NCBI GenBank assembly: GCA_044220535.1
Contig: JBGAQU010000030.1
Span: 1 to 26,032 of the forward strand
Length of the DNA stretch: 26,032 bases
Source: JBDHTS01 sp044220535
GTDB taxonomy: Bacteria; Pseudomonadota; Alphaproteobacteria; Micavibrionales; Micavibrionaceae
Reading direction: 5' to 3'
Shown: positions 7,358-13,205 of the stretch, piece by piece
Numbering within the stretch: the stretch's first letter is position 1
Layout of the letters: every line of letters begins with the position of its first letter
The notes under the pieces: model-generated
What the model saw: only the letters and a program-made list of their open reading frames with translations
Told to the model about the DNA's origin: nothing
The model's database searches: none
Made by a program: the position numbers and the translations under genes

Positions 7358-7912
7358 ATGACCATCGAATCCCTGAAAGCGGCGTTGCCCGAGTATGCGA
7401 AAGATCTAAAGCTGAATTTATCGACGCTGGCGGCGGATGAAAGCCTGAACCAGCAGCAGCTGTGGGGGTGTTTTGCGGCCTGCGCGATTGCCGCGCGCAA
7501 TGCGCTGGTGACGGAAGCGGTGCTGGCGGATGTTGCTGGGAAATTGTCGCCAGAGGCGATGAATGCCGCGAAAGCGGCTGCCGCCATCATGGCGATGAAC
7601 AATATTTATTACCGCTTCACGCATTTGTCCTCCAACACGGAATACCGCACTTTGCCAGCGAAGCTGCGGATGAATGTGATCGGCAATCCGGGTGTCGATA
7701 AAACGGATTTTGAATTATGGTCGCTGGCCGTGTCCGCCGTCAACGGCTGCGGCATGTGCATCGATTCGCATGAGCAGCATCTGTTGAAGGCCGGGATGTC
7801 GAAAGAGCAGATCCAGACGGCTGTGCGCGTGGCGTCGGTTATCCATGCCGTTGCGACGGTGATGGATGCCGAGGCCGCAATCGAACAGGCCGGACGCGCG
7901 CTGGCGGCTTGA
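7358..7912 (+). CDS. ahpD: AhpD-type alkylhydroperoxidase
   Basis: AhpD passes electrons to AhpC and has weak peroxidase activity of its own. The 184-residue protein is helical with the active motif NGCGMCIDSHEQHLLKAG: C131 and C134 are the redox pair and H138 is the proton-relay histidine, at nearly the same numbers as in Mycobacterium tuberculosis AhpD. Length matches the two-domain family form, with a degenerate first half. I chose ATG 7358, which has an AAAGGA site 10 bases upstream. The in-frame ATG at 7328 lies inside the repeat and gives an unnatural start. Coupling to ahpC is operonic, with a 121 bp spacer filled by the repeat. In mycobacteria the AhpD cofactor is a dihydrolipoyl protein; none is nearby. 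Confidence 0.94.
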   Translation: MTIESLKAALPEYAKDLKLNLSTLAADESLNQQQLWGCFAACAIAARNALVTEAVLADVAGKLSPEAMNAAKAAAAIMAMNNIYYRFTHLSSNTEYRTLPAKLRMNVIGNPGVDKTDFELWSLAVSAVNGCGMCIDSHEQHLLKAGMSKEQIQTAVRVASVIHAVATVMDAEAAIEQAGRALAA

Positions 7913-7972
7913 GTTGCGGGTAGAGAGTTGCGAGTTTTTTTTGCTCGCAACTCGCAACTACGTACTCGCAAC
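7913..7972. repeat. Imperfect inverted repeat with GTTGCGAG units
   Basis: The left arm (7913-7934) and right arm (7944-7972) pair as GTTGCGAG/CTCGCAAC around a run of eight T. The right arm has three CTCGCAAC units. It starts immediately after the ahpD stop and ends two bases before the tetR stop, so it separates two convergent genes. A terminator role is likely; the unit also looks like a mobile repeat family. Confidence 0.75.
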
Positions 7973-7974
7973 TT

Positions 7975-8604
7975 TTATGCTTTCAGAGCAATTACAGCCT
8001 GCGCCGGATAGTTTTCAGCAAAATCGTTGTCGATGCCGTGTTCGCCGCTCAATACGCGCAGGAAAAGCGGACCCATGACCATGTCGACGGCGATGTCGGT
8101 GGACAGGGTCGGAACGATTTCGCCGCTGATTTTTCCAAGCTCGATGAATTTAAACAGGGTTTCGACGCGGTCTTTCAGGAATTTTTCGTAGAGCAGATCC
8201 AGCGCGTCCTGGCTGGCCTGGCCTTCGGCGACGATGCCGGCGATGATGCGGCCGTTCTGGCCGCGCAGCTGGCGCACCAGGCTTTCCAGTTGCTTCTGGA
8301 TGGCTTCCAGCGCGGTGGTGGTGGTGGGCAGGATGTGCTCCAGGCCCGGCTGTTCCATGAAGGCTTCCATGGCAATGGCTGCCTTGCTCGGCCACCAGCG
8401 GTAAATTGTGGTCTTGCCGACGCCGGCTTTTTTCGCGACGGCTTCAATAGAGAGTTCAGCCATCGGCATTTGTGTCAGAAGGCGGCGCGTCGCGTTCAGG
8501 ATCGCCTTGCGCGCGGGCATGGAGCGCGGACGGCCGGGGCGCAGTTTACTGTCATTATCATCTTCGGTTTGAAAATTATCATTGAATGCATGTTCGGCAA
8601 CCAT
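7975..8604 (-). CDS. TetR/AcrR-family transcription regulator
   Basis: A 209-residue repressor-type protein. After a charged N-terminal tail with a GRPRS patch, residues about 30-76 form the TetR DNA-binding domain (AILNATRRLLTQMPMAELSIEAVAKKAG), ending with the classic VGKTTIYRWWPSKAAI. The C-terminal helices (about 90-205) would bind an effector or form a dimer, and resemble TetR_C_11-like members more than classical TetR. It is divergent from the methyltransferase gene at 8770, with 165 bp between them. Regulation of that gene, and perhaps of itself, is the simplest inference. No clear operator palindrome was found, so the target remains open. A purine-rich AAAGAGG site lies upstream of ATG 8604. 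Confidence 0.9.
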   Translation of the reverse strand: MVAEHAFNDNFQTEDDNDSKLRPGRPRSMPARKAILNATRRLLTQMPMAELSIEAVAKKAGVGKTTIYRWWPSKAAIAMEAFMEQPGLEHILPTTTTALEAIQKQLESLVRQLRGQNGRIIAGIVAEGQASQDALDLLYEKFLKDRVETLFKFIELGKISGEIVPTLSTDIAVDMVMGPLFLRVLSGEHGIDNDFAENYPAQAVIALKA

Positions 8605-8769
8605 CTCAACACCTCTTTCTTTTTATGCCGCAACGGAACGTCGCGTTATTGTGAAGGGGGTATTTTTATATGCAGAGGGGGAGGGAGATCAAGGGAGATT
8701 TTTAAGTTTGAAAGCTGGTTGTGGGTAACATATGGTGCTTACTGATAACATTGAAGAATTAGGACCGAC

Positions 8770-9564
8770 ATGGATCATGACGTATACACAAAAGCAAATG
8801 CCCGCGCTTGGGAAGAAGCAAGTTTTATTCATAGAAGAAAGGTTTTTGAAAAGTTAAAATTATTTTTTGGCAAGGATTCGGGGTCTCTCTGGCTCGACCG
8901 CGCTACAAAGCGCATACTGGAACATATTGATCTTAAAGATAAAAAAATTTTTCAACCTGGCTGCAACAACGGCAAGGAATTGATCTCGCTTGAAAGAATG
9001 GGCGCCGCATCCTGTACTGGGATCGATATATCTGAAGGATTTATAGAGCAGGCGAAAGAGCTTTCAGCACATGTAAATGCCCGTTGCGTATTTATTTGCG
9101 GCGATATCATGAATTATGAACTGAATAAAAAATTCGACATGGTTTTCGTTTCCGTCGGGTTTATCCAATGGATTTCCGACCTGAATGGTCTCGTCAAAAA
9201 ATTTCATTCGATCCTTAATGATGGCGGGCTTTTTGTGTTTACCGATTATCATCCTGTTGCAACCATGTTCGATAAACAGGATGCGCAGCCCAACCTGGCC
9301 GTATGGAATTATTTTGACGATAAGCCGGAAGAAAGCACGTCAGGCCTGGATTATGTAGATGGTGTAAAAATACCCTATAAAACAGAGGCTTTTTATTATT
9401 TTAAACGGACATTGTCAGGCTATATACAGGCCTGCATCAACAATGGTTTCACTTTGCAATATCTTGAAGAATATCCTTTCGATGTCTCCAGTATCGCGGC
9501 GTCGCTGGAGCAAATGGACATCGGTATCCCGCTTTCTTTCGGAATGATTTTTAAGAAAACCTGA
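8770..9564 (+). CDS. Class I SAM-dependent methyltransferase
   Basis: A 264-residue methyltransferase. Motif I is KKIFQPGCNNGKELISL (about 58-74), followed by the acidic ribose-binding loop at CTGIDISEGFIEQAKE and the motif IV region KFDMVFVSVGFIQWISDL. The C-terminal half carries conserved-looking aromatic positions (WNYFDDKPEE, EAFYYFKRTLSGYI), which suggests a small-molecule rather than nucleic-acid substrate. Methylated substrate unknown. The ATG at 8770 has a weak TTAGGACC site. It is more AT-rich than the flanking genes, as are the following three genes. It ends three bases before the hydrolase gene on the other strand. Its close setting with two more methyltransferases and PLP enzymes suggests a secondary-metabolite pathway. 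Confidence 0.85.
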   Translation: MDHDVYTKANARAWEEASFIHRRKVFEKLKLFFGKDSGSLWLDRATKRILEHIDLKDKKIFQPGCNNGKELISLERMGAASCTGIDISEGFIEQAKELSAHVNARCVFICGDIMNYELNKKFDMVFVSVGFIQWISDLNGLVKKFHSILNDGGLFVFTDYHPVATMFDKQDAQPNLAVWNYFDDKPEESTSGLDYVDGVKIPYKTEAFYYFKRTLSGYIQACINNGFTLQYLEEYPFDVSSIAASLEQMDIGIPLSFGMIFKKT

Positions 9565-9567
9565 CTT

Positions 9568-10473
9568 TCAGGGTTGCTGCGGTTGGTTTAAAACGGCGCG
9601 TATGCTGGCCTGCGCCTTGTGATCATGTATATCGTGGCCAGCGCCCGGAACGATCACGACCTTTTTTTCAGGAAAAACGAGATCAGTATATGTGTGCGGC
9701 GCTGACCATTTGTCTTCCGAGCCATAAATCAGGGTCACAGGCCGCCGTAAGGCCTGTTGTGCGGAGAGGTGGCTCAGGAACCGTTTTTTTTCATTGAAAA
9801 GTTCCAGATCAAGTTGTGCGCCTATGAGGCGGTCTTTGAAAAGTTTTATCCATTCACTTTCAGTCCGGGAAGATCTGATAGTTTCGTCCATCAACGACGG
9901 ATCCCAAATTTTCATTGCCACGCTGTAAGCCAGGATTTGCTCTTCGTAATCGCCATGAGCGGCTTTATTAAAAACACTACGTACTATGTCTCTAACAGTT
10001 TTTGCATTATGAAATTCAAGGTAATTTTTAGCTGCTTCTGAATTGTTATCAATTATGCATCGATAATCTTCCTCGCTGCCTAAATATGGTGCATATGCAA
10101 TAAGCTTATTGCATTTCTGCGGGTTTTGAAAAGCGTATCCCGCCATCAGAACAGCGCCAAAGGACCAGCTAAGCATATCCCAACGATCAATACCCAAATG
10201 GCTCCTAAGTCTTTCAATGTCTTTAATATTTTCATTAATCGTGTTTGCCGCAGTTTCTCCTGATGGCAGAGAGTTGCCCACTCCCCGTTGATGAAGCGCC
10301 AAGACACGCCTGTCTGTAACGCCATTAAAAGCATTCATATTAAAGATATGCCCAAAACCGCCGTGAACAAGCAATAATGGCCGCCCTTCCGGCAAGCCGT
10401 ATTCAGCCCAATAAACATCATGGGTGGCTCCGGGGTCGCTGGATTTCAGCCAGTCTTCTTTCAATTTCCGCAT
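9568..10473 (-). CDS. Alpha/beta hydrolase, proline-iminopeptidase-like
   Basis: A 301-residue serine hydrolase. The oxyanion motif HGGFG lies at 37-41. LHQRGVGNSLP (60-70) corresponds to the DQRGxGxS motif of proline iminopeptidases (family S33). The nucleophile elbow is SWSFG with S104. The other triad members are likely D254 in YGSEDKW and H280 in PGAGHD. The cap domain fills about 125-235. No signal peptide is seen, so it is cytosolic. It could cleave an amide or ester in the pathway product, for example to release a bound metal or remove a protecting group, but S33 enzymes vary widely and no substrate can be named. It is convergent with the methyltransferase at 8770 and divergent from the PLP enzyme. 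Confidence 0.85.
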   Translation of the reverse strand: MRKLKEDWLKSSDPGATHDVYWAEYGLPEGRPLLLVHGGFGHIFNMNAFNGVTDRRVLALHQRGVGNSLPSGETAANTINENIKDIERLRSHLGIDRWDMLSWSFGAVLMAGYAFQNPQKCNKLIAYAPYLGSEEDYRCIIDNNSEAAKNYLEFHNAKTVRDIVRSVFNKAAHGDYEEQILAYSVAMKIWDPSLMDETIRSSRTESEWIKLFKDRLIGAQLDLELFNEKKRFLSHLSAQQALRRPVTLIYGSEDKWSAPHTYTDLVFPEKKVVIVPGAGHDIHDHKAQASIRAVLNQPQQP

Positions 10474-10500
10474 AGGGCTTGCCTGCGATCATTAGTTTCT

Positions 10501-10519
10501 GATATTGAGAACTATTCGC
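10501..10519. promoter_or_regulatory. Weak Fur-box-like site in a divergent promoter
   Basis: The 19-mer GATATTGAGAACTATTCGC agrees with the classical Fur consensus at 13 of 19 positions by hand alignment. It lies in the 60 bp between the hydrolase (minus) and the PLP enzyme (plus), where one operator could control both. On its own it is weak. It gains weight from the stronger site at 12443. Confidence 0.35.
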
Positions 10520-10533
10520 AAATCGGTAACTTC

Positions 10534-11619
10534 ATGTCAATTACGCGCTCAACACATATCTTTTTTAAGGATCTGCACGATTATCAAAACAGGCGGCGGC
10601 GTGTCTGGGATTATGACCCATCGCTTGCGGTTTCAGCCAACCTTGCCAATCCAACCGTCCAGGAACTGGAGAAGGCAATAGCTGACAGAGAAAGGGGGCA
10701 GTATACGATAGCCGTTGGGACCGGACAGGCCGCAATCGTAACGGCTCTCATGGCTTTCGCAAAAAGCGGACAGCCCGTTCTGCTGCCCGACAATGTTTAC
10801 GGCCCTGTACGAATGTTTTGCGACAATCATCTGAAGCCTCTGGGCCTGTCGATCCAATATTATGATCCGGCCGGCGATCCTGGCGACATGCCCGCCGGGG
10901 CCGTCCTGTATATTGAAACACCCGGCTCCCAAACTTTTGAACTATGCAATATGGATGCGCTCTTAAAGACCGCGCGCCAAAGAAACGCGACAACCATCAT
11001 CGACAATACATGGGGCACGTTCGTCGGATGCAGACCGCTTGAAATGGGCGCTGATATCGTTCTGCATTCCCTTTCCAAAATCATATCGGGAGAGGGCGAA
11101 GTTTTTGGAGGGTGCCTGACCACAAACAATCCTGTTCTTTATAAAACAGTAAAGAACGCCGCCGTTTTCCTCGGGCACTGGCTTTCGCCCGACGATGCGT
11201 ATCGTATCTTGCAAGGAATGGCGTCTTTAAACGATCGCCTGGCGATGCAAAACGAAACGGCGCAGGATGTCATTGCCTGCCTTCGTTCCCAGCCGGAAGT
11301 CCAGCAGCTTTTCGTCCCGCAGATGGATGATGATTTCAACCGCTGTTTTACAACCGGCAGTCCGCTGTTTTCGTTTACTTTAAAGAACGATATAGATGAG
11401 CGGAAACTAAACCGATTTCTGTCGTCTTTGAAAATATTCCGGATGAGCCTTGGCTGGGGAGGGCCAAACAGCCTGATCGTCCCTGTCGCACCTTACCGCA
11501 CGATCCGGCCTGTTCCGGATCACGCTGTCATGCTGAGGGCCTATATAGGACGTGAAGCGTCCAGCGACCTTGCCAACGACCTCCAGAACGCCTTTGAAAA
11601 ATTGAGAGAATCGGAATGA
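10534..11619 (+). CDS. PLP-dependent enzyme of the cystathionine lyase/synthase family
   Basis: A 361-residue fold-type I enzyme of the Cys/Met metabolism group, whose members do gamma- or beta-elimination or replacement on sulfur amino acids. The cofactor lysine is K182 in HSLSKIISGEGE. D157 in IIDNTWGTF pairs with the pyridine nitrogen, and the VGTGQAAIVTALMAF stretch (61-75) binds phosphate. LYIETPGSQTFELCNMDAL is the family substrate-side motif. Start ATG 10534 is preferred; the open frame to 10420 runs back into the divergent hydrolase gene. The usual Tyr-x-x-Gly-His after the lysine is replaced by I-I-S-G-E, so the substrate may be atypical. Its stop overlaps the next start as ATGA, coupling it to a methyltransferase. 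Confidence 0.88.
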   Translation: MSITRSTHIFFKDLHDYQNRRRRVWDYDPSLAVSANLANPTVQELEKAIADRERGQYTIAVGTGQAAIVTALMAFAKSGQPVLLPDNVYGPVRMFCDNHLKPLGLSIQYYDPAGDPGDMPAGAVLYIETPGSQTFELCNMDALLKTARQRNATTIIDNTWGTFVGCRPLEMGADIVLHSLSKIISGEGEVFGGCLTTNNPVLYKTVKNAAVFLGHWLSPDDAYRILQGMASLNDRLAMQNETAQDVIACLRSQPEVQQLFVPQMDDDFNRCFTTGSPLFSFTLKNDIDERKLNRFLSSLKIFRMSLGWGGPNSLIVPVAPYRTIRPVPDHAVMLRAYIGREASSDLANDLQNAFEKLRESE

Positions 11620-12398
11620 AAAGCTTCAATGCAGCCGAAGTGGCAAAACTGTATGATGATATTGCGCCTGTCTATAGCGAATATTATGACGATTATCATC
11701 AAACGGTGATGAAGCAGGGCCTTGATCTTGCAAATCTTTTGAAGAAAAACGGTGTTGCCGAAGGAGCGAAGATCCTGGATTGCAGCTGCGGCATTGGAAC
11801 GCAGGCGATCGGGCTGGCCAGACATGGGTTTCGGGTGACAGGCTGCGACATCAGCCCTGGCAGCATAAAGGAAGCGCAAAAAAACGCAGAGATTTTTGGA
11901 GTGAAATCGGATTTCTTTCCCTGTGACATGCGCGCACTTCCTGAAACCTTAAACAGGCATTTCGATGCCGTTATCAGCTGCGGCAACAGTTTCGCGCATA
12001 TGATTTCAGATGACGATATGCACCGCGCGTATAGTTCAGTTTCGCGGATGCTTAAAACGGACGGAGTTTTTCTTGCCGCGCTGACCGATCATGAAGGAGA
12101 AACAAGGCAAGAGGATAAACCTTATGATTTTCACATCAAGCGCGAGAAAGACGATAAAACACTCAACTTCCAGATCTGGACATGGATTGAAAAGGATATG
12201 GTTTACTTTTGCGAAGATTATACCATTCTCGACAAAGGCGAGGCGCAGGACCTGAAAAAAGTTTCTTCCACATTCAGGATCTGGAGACGCCAGGCCCTGT
12301 TCGATATGGCGGGACGGTTCGGCATGGCTGGCGTGTCGTGGCTTTTGCCGTTAGAAACGGGGCATCATAATCCTATTTTTCTTGCCAGGAAAAAATAG
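11616..12398 (+). CDS. Class I SAM-dependent methyltransferase, glycine/sarcosine-type look
   Basis: A 260-residue methyltransferase. Motif I is ILDCSCGIGTQAIGLA (53-68), and D79 in TGCDISPG binds the ribose. SCGNSFAHM (about 125-133) resembles the CLGNSFAHL motif of glycine and sarcosine N-methyltransferases. The C-terminal half has the beta-strand-rich RTTYtype tail seen in these enzymes. N-methylation of an amino acid is therefore the best guess. The ATG lies in the ATGA overlap with the PLP enzyme, so the two proteins are made together, perhaps acting in sequence on one amino acid. After the stop comes an 80 bp gap with a Fur-box-like site. How close it is to true glycine methyltransferases is uncertain. 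Confidence 0.82.
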   Translation: MKSFNAAEVAKLYDDIAPVYSEYYDDYHQTVMKQGLDLANLLKKNGVAEGAKILDCSCGIGTQAIGLARHGFRVTGCDISPGSIKEAQKNAEIFGVKSDFFPCDMRALPETLNRHFDAVISCGNSFAHMISDDDMHRAYSSVSRMLKTDGVFLAALTDHEGETRQEDKPYDFHIKREKDDKTLNFQIWTWIEKDMVYFCEDYTILDKGEAQDLKKVSSTFRIWRRQALFDMAGRFGMAGVSWLLPLETGHHNPIFLARKK

Positions 12399-12442
12399 CA
12401 TATCTTTTTATAATTCTATTGCATTCGCAAGGTTTTAACTTT

Positions 12443-12461
12443 AAGAATGATAACCATTCTC
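12443..12461. promoter_or_regulatory. Fur-box-like operator
   Basis: The site AAGAATGATAACCATTCTC contains a perfect AGAATG-N5-CATTCT dyad (12444-12460). Its reverse complement matches the Fur consensus GATAATGATTATCATTATC at 15 of 19 positions by hand alignment. It lies 17 bp before ATG 12479, just ahead of the AAGGAG ribosome site. A perfect TATAAT at 12409-12414 is a candidate -10 (its -35, TTGCCA at 12382, is spaced too far to be ideal), which would put the operator just downstream of the transcript start. Zur or Mur could use related sites, so the metal is not certain. Confidence 0.7.
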
Positions 12462-12478
12462 AACAAGGAGCATGAATC

Positions 12479-13164
12479 ATGGGCAAGGCGCAAATCGTGG
12501 AGGAATGGTGGCAGGAACCTAATGCCGGGGACCAGTCCATGGAAGATGAACATGGGGATTTCTGGCAGGACGTTTTGGACAATGTTCTCGACGTCGATTT
12601 AAAAGGCAAAAAAATCCTCGATTTCGGGTGTAATCAAGGCGGCTTTCTTCGCCGGCTTTATGAAATAACGCCCTTCTCATCGGCTGTGGGCGTGGATCTG
12701 GCCAAAAAATCCATTGATAAGGCCAATCAACGCAAAGGAAATGTTCCGGCGCAATATTACGCGCTGGATAATATTGATTCGCTTGATAAGGATTTCGACT
12801 ACGCGCTCAGCACGGCGGTGATTTTTCTTATCGACGACCTCAAGGATCACGCGCGGCAAATGTTCGGCCGGCTGAAACCTGGCGGCGCTTATTACGCCAC
12901 CTATCCGATTACAGCACGGAACCTGAATTCGCGACTGTGAGGCAAGAAATAGACCGCCACGCCGCCGTTAAATGTTCGCCCAGATCCCTGGATGACGTTG
13001 TGGGCGCTTTTGAAAGCGCAGGCTTCAAGGTCCAGGTTAAAAAGATAATTCCTGAAGGTTATATCCCCGTCAGTTCAGGAAACCGCTGGTACGGTTCGGT
13101 GAAGAACAATATCGAATTCTGGTACTGGCACCGTTACGCCTTTAAATGCGTCAAACCGACCTGA
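12479..13164 (+). pseudogene. SAM-dependent methyltransferase interrupted by a frameshift
   Basis: The first 142 or so residues give a clear class I methyltransferase: ILDFGCNQGGFLRRL (46-60) is motif I, GVDLAKKSIDKAN the ribose loop, and DDLKDHARQMFGRLKPGG the motif VI region. The frame stops at 12940. The expected continuation is in another frame: from about 12907 it reads DYSTEPEFATVRQEIDRH and on to NIEFWYWHRYAFKCVKPT, stopping at 13164. The joint lies near 12902-12910 and equals one missing base. I saw no slippery heptamer that would suggest programmed frameshifting. The ATG at 12479 has AAGGAG 8 bases upstream and a Fur-like site before it. It is either a recent loss or a sequencing error. 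The fusion gene follows 41 bp later. Confidence 0.8.
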
Positions 13165-13205
13165 GAATTTAGATGAAGCGGCTTCGCTAAAACAAAAAAT
13201 CCCGG

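Noticed and set aside
7255..7972. CRISPR-like array from repeated hairpins
   Set aside because: Repeats are paired inverted units with unequal spacing, not direct repeats with regular spacers, and no cas genes are present.
8038..8745. A 235-codon plus-strand frame opposite the TetR gene
   Set aside because: The TetR helix-turn-helix on the minus strand is clear; the plus frame has no recognisable domain and ends in low-quality sequence.
8735..8760. A third Fur-like site (TGATAAC-ATT) before the methyltransferase at 8770
   Set aside because: It shares only half of the dyad with the 12443 site and its symmetry is broken by one base.
12895..12940. Programmed ribosomal frameshift in the methyltransferase
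   Set aside because: No X-XXY-YYZ heptamer, pseudoknot or internal Shine-Dalgarno was seen at the joint; a single-base loss is simpler.
13171..13192. AGCG-GCTT-CGCT hairpin as a terminator before the fusion gene
   Set aside because: The stem is only four base pairs and has no T-run, so I treat the two genes as one operon.
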